Source of the DNA: Martinezella tropici
GTDB taxonomy: Bacteria; Pseudomonadota; Alphaproteobacteria; Rhizobiales; Rhizobiaceae
Assembly (NCBI GenBank): GCA_000799755.1
Contig: JUHI01000003.1
Span: forward strand, 1-64,000
DNA: 64,000 nucleotides
Reading direction: 5' to 3'
Shown here in pieces: positions 7,091 to 14,498 of the stretch. Under the pieces are notes generated by a model. The model searched no databases. It was not told the origin of the DNA and was given only the letters and a program-made list of their open reading frames with translations. The position numbers and the translations under genes are program-made. Within the stretch, counting starts at the first letter, position 1, and each line of letters opens with the position of its first letter.

Positions 7091-7588
7091 TTATGCCGCC
7101 TTCGCCTTCGCGTTAGCGGCGGTTTCCGCCAATTTGGTCAGCTTCTGATCGGTCGCCTTCTCTTCCTGCAATGTCTGCTGCAGCAATGTGACGGCCTCCT
7201 TGAGTCCTAATTGTTTGGCCCATTCGATCAACGTGCCGTAGCGCGCGATCTCATAATGCTCGACGGCTTGCGCCGACGAGATCAGGCCGGCATCGAGTGC
7301 TTGGGTACCTTTGAATTCCTCGATGATTTCGTCGGCCTCGGCGATGATCCCCTGGATTGCTTCGCAGGTCTTTCCGCGTGCCGGCTTGCCAAGGAGCTCG
7401 AACACCTGCTCGAGGCGCTCCACATGACCCTGGGTTTCATCGCGGTGGTGAAGAAAGCCCTGCTTTCCTTCTTCCGCCTGCACCGCGCGTGCCATCTTGG
7501 GCAACGCTTTCAGGATTTGCTTCTCGGCGTAATAGATATCTTTCAGCGTCTCCAGAAAGAGATCGTTCAACGTCTTCTCGGATGCCAT
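7091..7588 (-). CDS. DUF892 (YciF-type) ferritin-like protein
   Basis: A 165-residue protein of the YciE/YciF family, a four-helix ferritin-like fold with a di-iron site. Conserved helix motifs are visible: FLETLKDIYYAEKQILKALP near the N-terminus, HRDETQGHVERLEQVFELLG in the middle, and AVEHYEIARYGTLIEWAKQLG later, supplying the expected Glu and His ligands. The alanine- and lysine-rich end (AANAKAKAA) is common in rhizobial copies. The ATG at 7588 has a GGAGG site; the longer open frame beyond it is not needed. These proteins are stress-induced in many bacteria, but I found no EcfG-like motif just upstream here. Confidence 0.9.
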   Translation of the reverse strand: MASEKTLNDLFLETLKDIYYAEKQILKALPKMARAVQAEEGKQGFLHHRDETQGHVERLEQVFELLGKPARGKTCEAIQGIIAEADEIIEEFKGTQALDAGLISSAQAVEHYEIARYGTLIEWAKQLGLKEAVTLLQQTLQEEKATDQKLTKLAETAANAKAKAA

Positions 7589-7723
7589 TTTGGGGTCCTC
7601 CAACATTTGTGGTGAATTTATCGCGGTGTGAGGCACTACACTTCCATAGCCCTGAGAGCGGCCAGTCGAAGAAGCGTATCAGAGGAAGAGAGTCTCGCGT
7701 TAGCGGGCCTCTCTCGCACTCGA

Positions 7724-7900
7724 TCAGGAATTCTTGTGGCTGTGCTGACCGGCCTTTACATGCTGTTCGTGCGAGCCGCCGCGTTCGCCGCCGGACTGCG
7801 GCTCCTTGCCGCCAGACAACGCCTGCTTTGTGTCGGTATTCTTGTGGCTCTGCTGGCCGGATTTAACGTGCTGTTCGTGAGATCCACGGTGGGAAGCCAT
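7724..7900 (-). CDS. Small stress protein with two SHEQHVK repeats
   Basis: A 58-residue hydrophilic protein starting MASHRGSHEQHVKSGQQSHK. The unit GSHEQHVKxGQxSHKN occurs twice, at residues 6-21 and 42-57, joined by a Gly-rich linker, and the DNA repeat is visible as two near-copies at about 7727-7770 and 7829-7870. It resembles KGG-type stress-induced hydrophilins in composition, but I do not claim that family. The many His residues could bind metal. The start has GAGGAG upstream and an EcfG-like motif lies 52 bp further up, suggesting stress induction. Confidence 0.7.
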   Translation of the reverse strand: MASHRGSHEQHVKSGQQSHKNTDTKQALSGGKEPQSGGERGGSHEQHVKAGQHSHKNS

Positions 7901-7951
7901 GATGTTTTCTCCTCTCGTTTGATGGCGAGACCTCCTCGGTCTCGCGGTTCG

Positions 7952-7976
7952 AACAGCGGATGGGAAGTTTGGTTCC
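7952..7976 (-). promoter_or_regulatory. EcfG-like promoter for the SHEQHVK protein gene
   Basis: Minus-strand GGAAC-N16-TGTT, 52 bp ahead of the ATG at 7900. Confidence 0.55.
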
Positions 7977-7986
7977 TGCATGACTT

Positions 7987-9284
7987 CTAAAAAAATGCAG
8001 TGATGGCCATTCCGACCACTGCGGCGAACATTGCAAGGCAAGAGGCCCAGCCCAGCGCCTTCAAACCGCCCTTTATAACAAACTGCTTCATGACCTGCTG
8101 ATTGGAGGCGATCAGCATGAGGATCGCCATGACGGGAACCGCGAACACGCCATTGATGACAGCACTCCAGAACAGTGCCTTCATCGGCGAGATCGGCGTA
8201 AAGTTCAAAAGCATGCCGACAATCGTCGCCAGTCCCACCGTTGTGTAGAAAGCCTTGGCCTCGCTCGGTTCGCGCGACAGTCCCACCTTCCAGCGCGCTG
8301 CCTCCCCAACCGCGTAGGCCGCTGAACCCGCAAGAACAGGGACTGCCAGCAGACCGGTTCCGATAATTCCGGTTGCGAAGATTATCTTGGCAAAATGTCC
8401 GGCAAGCGGCTCGATCGCTTTCGCCGCATCGACCGAGCTCTCGATATTGGTCGCACCCGCCTTGTTGAGCGTGGCGGCGGTGTCGTGATGATCGCAAGCG
8501 CAACGATATTGGAGGCCGCCATGCCGATCAGCGTATCGAGCGTGATGCGTGTGTTCGCCCTCTTTGCCTCATGCGGATGCTCAATCAGGGGCTCCTGACG
8601 CGGCTTATCCTTCAGATCCTCCGCTTCCTGGGAGGCCTGCCAGAAGAACAGGTACGGGCTAATGGTCGTCCCGAAGATCGCAACGATCATCGACCAGTAG
8701 TTCGGGTCCGCCTTGAACGTCGGCAGCAGCAACCCCCGTATGAAGTTCGACCAATCGACGTGCACGACAAACAGGGTCGCGATGTAGGAGAGCAGTGCCA
8801 GGCTCAACCATTTGAGAACAGCGACATAGCGCTTGTACTTAAGGAGCACTTGCAGGAGGATACAGATCACCCCGAACGCAGCGACATAGATCAGCGAATT
8901 GCCGTTGACGAGCAGATGCGCCGCATCCCCCATCGCGCCGAGATCCGCGCCGAGATTGATGACGTTGGCCAGCAACAATGGAACCGTGATGCTGACGCCA
9001 ACCCAGCGCGGATAGCACTGCGTCATGCTGCCCGCCAAGCCTTTGCCCGTCGTCCGGCCAATGCGCGCACTGATCATCTGCACGGCGACCATCAGCGGGT
9101 ATGTCAGTATCAGCGTCCAGCTCGCAATGTATCCGAATTGCGCTCCGGCTTGCGAATAGGTGGCGATCCCGCTCGGATCGTCATCCGAAGCACCTGTCAC
9201 CAGGCCCGGCCCAAGGATTTCCAACAGTCGTGGCTTTGAAGGTTCAACAACAGCGCTTCTATCATCCAAACGGTAGTCGCTCAT
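7987..9284 (-). pseudogene. Nramp-like divalent metal transporter, frameshifted
   Basis: The first 265 residues from the ATG at 9284 (good GGGAGG site) give a membrane protein beginning MSDYRLDD, with GASDDDPSGIATYSQAG in helix 1 and GTTISPYLFFWQASQEAED in helix 6. These take the place of the DPGN and MPH motifs of classical MntH, so it belongs to the divergent Nramp-related branch. Near 8480-8490 the frame is lost. One extra base in the ACGACACCGCC stretch separates ALAIITT from the continuation (KAGATNIESSVDAAK, then KVGLSREPSEAKAFYTT), which ends at 7987. It is either a recent pseudogene or a sequencing error, because both halves are otherwise well preserved. An EcfG-like motif precedes it. 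Confidence 0.8.
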
Positions 9285-9335
9285 GACCGCCTCCCAGCAG
9301 ACAACGGGAAGGACTCGCACTTCCCGGTCCGACTG

Positions 9336-9361
9336 AACTTCACACGTCGACCGTTTGTTCC
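9336..9361 (-). promoter_or_regulatory. EcfG-like promoter for the Nramp-like gene
   Basis: Minus-strand GGAAC-N17-AGTT (N19 to the final TT), 52 bp ahead of the start at 9284. Confidence 0.45.
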
Positions 9362-9459
9362 CGCGGACCGGCAAAGACTAAAAACAATGCAACTCCAAAA
9401 ACTTAACTTCCTCATCTCCTCAATCCTTGCGTGCTGTTTCGCAATATTTCTGGGCTGAG

Positions 9460-9484
9460 GGAACTTTCAACACTCGTATCGATT
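9460..9484 (+). promoter_or_regulatory. EcfG-like promoter for the 71-residue protein gene
   Basis: GGAAC-N16-GATT, 32 bp ahead of the ATG at 9516. Confidence 0.5.
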
Positions 9485-9515
9485 TGCTTGATCGAAATGA
9501 GGAGGATCATCGGAT

Positions 9516-9731
9516 ATGAAAACGCAAGGGCTTTTCGAACGGCGCCGGACGATCCGGGGTGCAGCCTATTCCCTGGCAGAATTCCAGAAGAAGTACCGTC
9601 TCGACGACAGGATGGCCGAAGACCTTTTCATTCGTTTCGGCCCGTCCTCAGTCGAATTGGATTTGCTCATGGCAGCAAAGCGTCGGTCTCTGTCCTTCGA
9701 TGAACTGACGAAGGAGATGCCATTGCGTTAG
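9516..9731 (+). CDS. Hypothetical protein, 71 residues
   Basis: A small basic protein starting MKTQGLFERRRTIRGAAYS and containing SLAEFQKKYRLDDRMAEDLF, then a predicted helix ending SFDELTKEMPLR. The segment AEFQKKYRLDDRMAEDLFIRFG followed by LDLLMAAK suggests a compact helical, possibly DNA-binding fold, but I cannot name a family. A GAGGAGG sequence lies about 10 bp before the ATG, and an EcfG-like promoter motif is 32 bp upstream. It is probably cotranscribed with the DUF2934 gene that starts 52 bp downstream. Confidence 0.6.
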   Translation: MKTQGLFERRRTIRGAAYSLAEFQKKYRLDDRMAEDLFIRFGPSSVELDLLMAAKRRSLSFDELTKEMPLR

Positions 9732-9782
9732 GCATCCTTGAAGGACGTCAACCCCAGCATCGAAAAAGAAGGAGGAAGTTCA

Positions 9783-10025
9783 ATGAACAATGACGAAAAC
9801 GAGAATGAAGACAAGCGCCGCGAGCGTGCCTACAGGATCTGGGAAGAGGAAGGACGGCCCGAAGGGCGTCATCTGGACCACTGGCAACGAGCCGAAGAAC
9901 AGCACGAGCGCACCGAACAGGAAGCGGAGTCGCCCACAGGACAGGAAAGCGGCGATCCAACCGCGCGTGACCACGAGCAGACGGGAGCCGCTTCCGCAAA
10001 GGCTTCCAAGTCTGTTCGGGAGTGA
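9783..10025 (+). CDS. DUF2934 family protein
   Basis: An 80-residue highly charged protein with the DUF2934 pattern RERAYRIWEEEGRPEGRHLD followed by HWQRAE at residues 13-40. The rest is a Glu-, Gln- and Ser-rich tail that should be disordered. DUF2934 proteins are frequent in rhizobia and are often linked with stress genes; their biochemical role is unknown. The start is fixed by a strong AAGGAGG site. It follows the 71-residue gene closely on the same strand, so one stress-controlled transcript is likely. Confidence 0.85.
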   Translation: MNNDENENEDKRRERAYRIWEEEGRPEGRHLDHWQRAEEQHERTEQEAESPTGQESGDPTARDHEQTGAASAKASKSVRE

Positions 10026-10145
10026 GACGTTTCGACATCGAACCTGCGCCGCAGATTATGTACTTGCGGCGCGGAAATATCCTGCAATGTGCTTCGATTT
10101 ACTATTCTCGATACAAGCACAACGCGAAACACCCGCAAGGACTTC

Positions 10146-10171
10146 GGAACAAAATCGGCTCGATTGCCGTT
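10146..10171 (+). promoter_or_regulatory. EcfG-like promoter for the 25-residue membrane peptide operon
   Basis: GGAAC-N17-CGTT, 39 bp ahead of the ATG at 10210. Confidence 0.6.
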
Positions 10172-10209
10172 GCTGGTGACATCAGTTCAAACTCTTGGAG
10201 GATATTCAA

Positions 10210-10287
10210 ATGGGTCGAGGTATTCTGCTCTGGCTTCTGGGAATCCCGTTGCCGATCGTCATTCTTCTCGTTCTCTTCACACGATAG
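10210..10287 (+). CDS. 25-residue single-span membrane peptide
   Basis: MGRGILLWLLGIPLPIVILL plus VLFTR: a complete tiny protein consisting almost wholly of one hydrophobic helix with a short basic start and end. It has its own TTGGAGG ribosome binding site and ends 9 bp before the next gene. I recall near-identical short peptides in other rhizobial stress clusters, but that is memory and not a search. It probably sits in the inner membrane and may act with the membrane protein encoded next. Confidence 0.75.
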   Translation: MGRGILLWLLGIPLPIVILLVLFTR

Positions 10288-10296
10288 GAGGCGTCA

Positions 10297-11199
10297 ATGG
10301 CCGCCTTCGAAAACGCGCCTGCGGGAGCCGAACCCATTGAATCCTCCAAACCCGCCATCGTATGGGGCCCAATTATCGGCGGCGCTCTTGCCGCAACGGG
10401 AATCGCCCTCATCCTTCTGCTCCTTGGATCGGGCGTCGGCCTGTCGATGGTCTCTCCCTGGTCCGGTCAAAGCAGCTCGGCGACGACCGTCGGCATTACG
10501 GCGGCCATCTGGCTGGTGGTCGTTCAGTGGCTGTCATCAGCGATCGGCGGCTACCTGACAGGTCGGCTTCGCACCAAATGGGTGGAAGTCCATTCCGACG
10601 AGGTTTTCTTTCGCGACACGGCACATGGTTTTCTAAGCTGGGCATTGGCGACGGTCTTTGTGGCAGGTTTTCTCGCCTCCTCATTGACCTCGCTGGCCGG
10701 TGCGTCGGTCAATGCCGCAGGCCAGGCTGCGCATACGGCCGTCACTGCAGCCGCATCCGCGGCCCCCAAAGGCAATCTGGATTCGACCGCGTATTTTACC
10801 GACGCCCTGCTTCGCCCGGCAAAAGCGGGAGACCGTGGTCAGTCCGACAATGGCGCCGCCGCCGCCGAAATCTCGCGGATCCTGTTGCAAGGTGCCGCTA
10901 GCGGACAGATTCCGGAAGGCGACAGATCATATGTCGCGTCGATCATTGCAGCGCGAACCGGTCTCTCCGAGGCAGACGCCCACAGCCGCGTAGACACGGT
11001 GCTCAAGCAAATCGACGATGCAAAATCGGCGGCGAAAGAAGCGGCTGACAAAGCCCGGAAGGTCGGAGCAACGACAGCGCTGGTCGGTTCTCTATCACTG
11101 CTGGTCGGCGCCTTCATCGCCTCCGCTGCAGCAGCCCTTGGCGGCCGCCAACGTGATGAGGAAGAAGATCTGCTGATCGGTGCGCGTCGACGTCCGTAA
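10297..11199 (+). CDS. Multi-span membrane protein, called PhnA-like in rhizobial annotations
   Basis: A 300-residue protein with hydrophobic segments near residues 20-50 (GPIIGGALAATGIALILLLL), 65-90, 105-130 and 260-285, and a central hydrophilic helix-rich region rich in Ala (residues 150-255, including KEAADKARKV). The topology suggests an inner-membrane protein with a cytosolic coiled part. The label PhnA-like has no clear biochemical meaning and I see no phosphonate-metabolism motif. Its gene follows the 25-residue peptide gene by 9 bp with its own GGAGG site, so both should be expressed from the EcfG-like promoter at 10146. A role in envelope stress is an inference. Confidence 0.7.
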   Translation: MAAFENAPAGAEPIESSKPAIVWGPIIGGALAATGIALILLLLGSGVGLSMVSPWSGQSSSATTVGITAAIWLVVVQWLSSAIGGYLTGRLRTKWVEVHSDEVFFRDTAHGFLSWALATVFVAGFLASSLTSLAGASVNAAGQAAHTAVTAAASAAPKGNLDSTAYFTDALLRPAKAGDRGQSDNGAAAAEISRILLQGAASGQIPEGDRSYVASIIAARTGLSEADAHSRVDTVLKQIDDAKSAAKEAADKARKVGATTALVGSLSLLVGAFIASAAAALGGRQRDEEEDLLIGARRRP

Positions 11200-11233
11200 C
11201 GACGCCGATATGCCGCTCGTAACCAAGAATGGA

Positions 11234-11276
11234 CAAAAGTCTCAAGCACGGCTCACCGTCGTGCTTGAGACTTTTG
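11234..11276. terminator. Perfect 17-bp inverted repeat, likely transcription end
   Basis: Arms at 11234-11250 and 11260-11276 are fully complementary (CAAAAGTCTCAAGCACG and its reverse), with a 9-nt loop. It lies 35 bp after the membrane-protein gene. No T-run follows beyond the TTTTG in the arm, so it may end transcription or protect the 3' end of the mRNA. The rest of 11200-11485 shows nothing. Confidence 0.6.
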
Positions 11277-11485
11277 AATGAGCCGCTTCCCAGCTTTCAG
11301 ACAGTGAGATCCCGGCGACCGTTCTCCTCCTTCAATCCGATTTGGATCCTATTCCCGAGACAAGCGGATAAATGTTGCGCCAGGAGATGCAAATTTGTCC
11401 CCGCGCTTCGGGCGATGTCCGCACGCAGATCGAAAGCGCTATTCTGGCGACAGCACGATGCCGGGCAGTAGTTTGCTTGAGAAAT

Positions 11486-11510
11486 GGAACCAAGCCGCCA
11501 CCTCAGCATT
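11486..11510 (+). promoter_or_regulatory. EcfG-like promoter for the first DUF982 gene
   Basis: GGAAC-N16-CATT, 35 bp ahead of the ATG at 11545. Confidence 0.5.
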
Positions 11511-11544
11511 TCTACCCACGGGAGAAAATGTGGAGGAACTTCTC

Positions 11545-11787
11545 ATGCTGATCAATACATGGAGCAGACCGGTGCAAATTGAGCTTGGTCCCTCCGGTTC
11601 TCGTTCCGTCAACGGACCTTTCGAGGCGATGATCTATTTGACGGATCTTTGGCCAAATCGTTCAGGCTTGCACTTCATTCGCGCCCGCAATGCCTGCAAG
11701 GCCGCAGTTGCCGGACGGAAAAATCCCGAAGATGCCCGCAGCGAATTCCTGGCTGCGGCCAAGGAGATACAAGACGCGACACGCTAG
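11545..11787 (+). CDS. DUF982 family protein
   Basis: An 80-residue protein with the DUF982 layout: an opening strand WSRPVQIELGPSGSR, the central FEAMIYLTDLWPNRSG helix and a C-terminal helix ending ARSEFLAAAKEIQDATR. The family is restricted mostly to rhizobia and has no known function. I chose the ATG at 11545, since GGAGG lies 8 bp upstream and the length then matches the family. A longer frame from 11458 would cross the EcfG-like promoter. A second DUF982 gene occurs at 19972. Confidence 0.85.
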   Translation: MLINTWSRPVQIELGPSGSRSVNGPFEAMIYLTDLWPNRSGLHFIRARNACKAAVAGRKNPEDARSEFLAAAKEIQDATR

Positions 11788-11803
11788 CCGCTTTCGCCCA
11801 TCT

Positions 11804-12178
11804 CTACTTCTCTGCACGTTGCAAGAGAATGCGCATCTCCTCGAAACGCCGTTTCCGGTCGGCATCGCCGTCATTGGGCGCATAGCACGTATTCGATACG
11901 CAAAATTTCGCGAGGTTGTGTGGCTTGTCGGTCCTGTCGAACTCACACTCGAATGTGTCAGTCATATCCGCTGCAGCGGTTCCCTGGCGCGTCGAGTAGG
12001 TCATGCGCACACCGGGTGGCTTGAGTTCCGGAAAGGACTGAACCAGACCGATGGCAAGCCCGTCCGACAGGAAGAAGTTCTTGGCGACCGTCTTGCACGT
12101 GGCCTCGAGGTCAGGGGATTGAGCAAGAGCTCCGGTCGGAAAGACGATAAAGCAGGCTAACATGACATGCTTCAACAC
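11804..12178 (-). CDS. Secreted hypothetical protein, 124 residues
   Basis: Starts with GTG at 12178, preceded by GAGGAG. The N-terminus VLKHVMLACFIVFPTGALAQ is a signal peptide with a likely cleavage after ALA, so the mature protein is periplasmic. The mature part contains four Cys (in EATCKTVAKNFF, DTFECEFDR, AKFCVSNTCYAP), which could form two disulfides. No family is recognised. Its gene is convergent with the DUF982 gene at 11545. A perfect EcfG-like motif (12229-12253) lies 51 bp upstream, so it is probably a stress-induced envelope protein. Confidence 0.65.
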   Translation of the reverse strand: MLKHVMLACFIVFPTGALAQSPDLEATCKTVAKNFFLSDGLAIGLVQSFPELKPPGVRMTYSTRQGTAAADMTDTFECEFDRTDKPHNLAKFCVSNTCYAPNDGDADRKRRFEEMRILLQRAEK

Positions 12179-12228
12179 GGCGATCTCCTCTCGATCTTTG
12201 CCAGAATCATTCAAAATCCTCATCAGAA

Positions 12229-12253
12229 AACGCAGGTGAAAACAGTAGGTTCC
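12229..12253 (-). promoter_or_regulatory. EcfG-like promoter for the secreted protein gene
   Basis: Minus-strand GGAAC-N16-CGTT, a full match to the core consensus, 51 bp ahead of the GTG at 12178. Confidence 0.65.
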
Positions 12254-12338
12254 GCGGTATATGGCGCCACATCGCCGAAGAAATTTCATGCGCCGCCGGG
12301 AGCCGCCAGCCCGTCAGCGCTTCGCTCGATGGAAGGCG

Positions 12339-14408
12339 TCAGGCCTGTCGCAAGAGCGCGAGACTGCGGGCCTCGAGTTGCAGGACCTGCCCGTCGAGCC
12401 TTTCAGTTCCTTGCAATTCAGGATTCGAGGTCGACAATTCCAGGGCCCACCGCTTGTCGTCAGGCAAGGTAAAGTCGATCCCACCATCGAGGGGATTGAA
12501 AAGGATCAGAACATCGTCCCACCCCTCTTCGAGTGGCTGCACCCGGGATATTCTAAGGCCGATGCTCGTATTTGATCCGTCGTCCCATTGATCTTCCGTG
12601 TGTTCGCCGCCACCGGGATTGAGCCAGATGACTGCCAAGCCGTCGCGCCAATTTTCACGTCTCAGGATGGAATGCTCCTGCCGCAACGCGATGAGACGCC
12701 TGGTAAAGGCGCGAAGGTCCTCCGCGCTCCCATAAGCATCTTCCCAATGCAGCCAGTTCAGTTCGTTGTCCTGGCAATAGCCATTATTATTGCCCATCTG
12801 GCTGCGGCCGAATTCGTCCCCCGCCAGCAGCATCGGCGTGCCATGCGAGAGAAACAGGGTGCCAAGAAAATTGCGCTTCTGGCGCTCCCGAACGGTGTTG
12901 ACACCATCCTCGTCCGTCGGCCCTTCCGCACCGTAGTTGTAGCTGCGGTTGTCATTGTGGCCGTCGTTATTATCCTCCCCATTCGCTTCGTTGTGCTTGT
13001 CGTTGTAGGAGACCAGATCATTGAGCGTGAAGCCGTCATGCGCGGCGATGAAGTTGACGCTTGCCCAGGGTCGGCGGCCACGCAGATCATAGACATCGCC
13101 TGACCCTAGGATGCGGGCTGCAAAATCTCTCGTCGTACCGGGTGTGCCCTTCCAGTAATCCCGGACAGTGTCGCGATATTTATCGTTCCACTCCGCCCAG
13201 CCGGGCGGAAACCCGCCGACCTGATAACCGCCCGGTCCGATGTCCCACGGTTCCCCGACAAGCTTGACCTTTGACAACACCGGATCCTGGCCCACTGCAT
13301 CGAAGAAGCCGCTGCGCTGATCGAAGCCCTCCGGTTCGCGGCCGAGAATGGTTCCGAGATCGAAGCGAAAGCCGTCGACTTCCATCTCCTCGGCCCAGTA
13401 GCGGAGCGAATCCGTCACCATCTGGAGCACGCGCGGGTGCGAGGTGTTGATCGTGTTACCGGTGCCGGTGTCGTTGATATAGTAGCGGGGCTGGTCCGGA
13501 AGAGTGCGGTAATAGGAAAAGTTGTCGATACCCTTGAACGAAAGGGTGGGGCCAAGCTGGTTACCCTCAGCCGTATGATTGTAGACCACGTCCAGGATGA
13601 CTTCGATGCCAGCATCGTGGAAGGCGCGTACCATGTCGCGAAAACCCGCAAGACCTCTTGGGCCGTAATAACGCGAGGCGGGAGCAAAGAAAGCAAGACT
13701 GTTATAGCCCCAGTAATTGCGCAGACCCTTGTCGAGCAGGTGGCTGTCATCCGGAAAGTAATGGATGGGAAGAAGCTCGATCGAGGTTATTCCAAGGCTC
13801 TTCACATAGTCGACAATCGCCCCCTGCCCCAGGCCGTCGAAGGTGCCACGCAGCGTCTCCGGAATTGCCGGGTGAAGCATCGTCATTCCCTTGACGTGCG
13901 CCTCATAGAAAATCGTTTGCGACCACGGAACGCAGGGCCTTTCAACGCGCGCGTCCCTCTCGATGTCGATGACGCGGCACTTCGGCATCCCGGCCGCACT
14001 GTCGGTCTCGTCGAAGGAAAGATCCTTCTGCTCGTCATCAAGACCGTATCCGAACTGCGCCTGTGACCACTCGACCTCACCCACGAGTTCACGGGTATAG
14101 GGATCGACGAGCAGTTTGTTTGGATTGAACCGGTGGCCTTTCTCCGGGTCGAAAGGTCCGTGAACGCGGTAGCCATACAAGGTGCCCGGCTTCAACCCCG
14201 GAAGATAGCCATGCCAGATCTCATTGGTGTATTCGGGCAGGACAATCCGTTCGATCTCACGCTTTCCATCCTCATCGAACAGGCAAAGCTCCACCCGCTC
14301 CGCATGAGCACTGAAAATTGCGAAGTTGATGCCCTGACCATCATAATGTGCGCCAAGGCGCGTGAAATCGCCTGATTGGATCGCATGCCGCTTGTCGTTT
14401 TCAGTCAT
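12339..14408 (-). CDS. glgX: Glycogen debranching enzyme (GlgX/TreX-type isoamylase)
   Basis: A 689-residue GH13 enzyme that hydrolyses alpha-1,6 branch points of glycogen and maltodextrin. An N-terminal CBM48-like domain (residues 12-110, with INFAIFSAHAERVELCLFDE) precedes the barrel. GH13 regions are visible: DVVYNHTAEGN, the nucleophile Asp in DGFRFDLGTIL, the acid/base Glu in KLVGEPWDIG, and the last Asp in FIAAHDGFTLND. The length fits the family. Its place beside treY and treZ indicates that it supplies linear maltodextrins for trehalose synthesis (the TreX role). It is transcribed in the same direction as treY, 90 bp after it, with its own EcfG-like motif at 14437. Confidence 0.95.
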   Translation of the reverse strand: MTENDKRHAIQSGDFTRLGAHYDGQGINFAIFSAHAERVELCLFDEDGKREIERIVLPEYTNEIWHGYLPGLKPGTLYGYRVHGPFDPEKGHRFNPNKLLVDPYTRELVGEVEWSQAQFGYGLDDEQKDLSFDETDSAAGMPKCRVIDIERDARVERPCVPWSQTIFYEAHVKGMTMLHPAIPETLRGTFDGLGQGAIVDYVKSLGITSIELLPIHYFPDDSHLLDKGLRNYWGYNSLAFFAPASRYYGPRGLAGFRDMVRAFHDAGIEVILDVVYNHTAEGNQLGPTLSFKGIDNFSYYRTLPDQPRYYINDTGTGNTINTSHPRVLQMVTDSLRYWAEEMEVDGFRFDLGTILGREPEGFDQRSGFFDAVGQDPVLSKVKLVGEPWDIGPGGYQVGGFPPGWAEWNDKYRDTVRDYWKGTPGTTRDFAARILGSGDVYDLRGRRPWASVNFIAAHDGFTLNDLVSYNDKHNEANGEDNNDGHNDNRSYNYGAEGPTDEDGVNTVRERQKRNFLGTLFLSHGTPMLLAGDEFGRSQMGNNNGYCQDNELNWLHWEDAYGSAEDLRAFTRRLIALRQEHSILRRENWRDGLAVIWLNPGGGEHTEDQWDDGSNTSIGLRISRVQPLEEGWDDVLILFNPLDGGIDFTLPDDKRWALELSTSNPELQGTERLDGQVLQLEARSLALLRQA

Positions 14409-14436
14409 GGAAACCTCATCGTTGATGCGCAGCAGA

Positions 14437-14462
14437 AACACCGCAACGATGGGCTTTGTTCC
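14437..14462 (-). promoter_or_regulatory. EcfG-like promoter for glgX
   Basis: Minus-strand GGAAC-N17-TGTT, 29 bp ahead of the ATG at 14408. It would let glgX be expressed separately from treY. Confidence 0.45.
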
Positions 14463-14498
14463 GGTGTCGCATTTGCAGGCAAGTTGCCGGCGAAATCG

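Noticed and set aside
7724..7870. The two near-copies in this stretch as a mobile repeat
   Set aside because: They are the coding repeats of the SHEQHVK protein, in frame with each other, so an internal gene duplication explains them.
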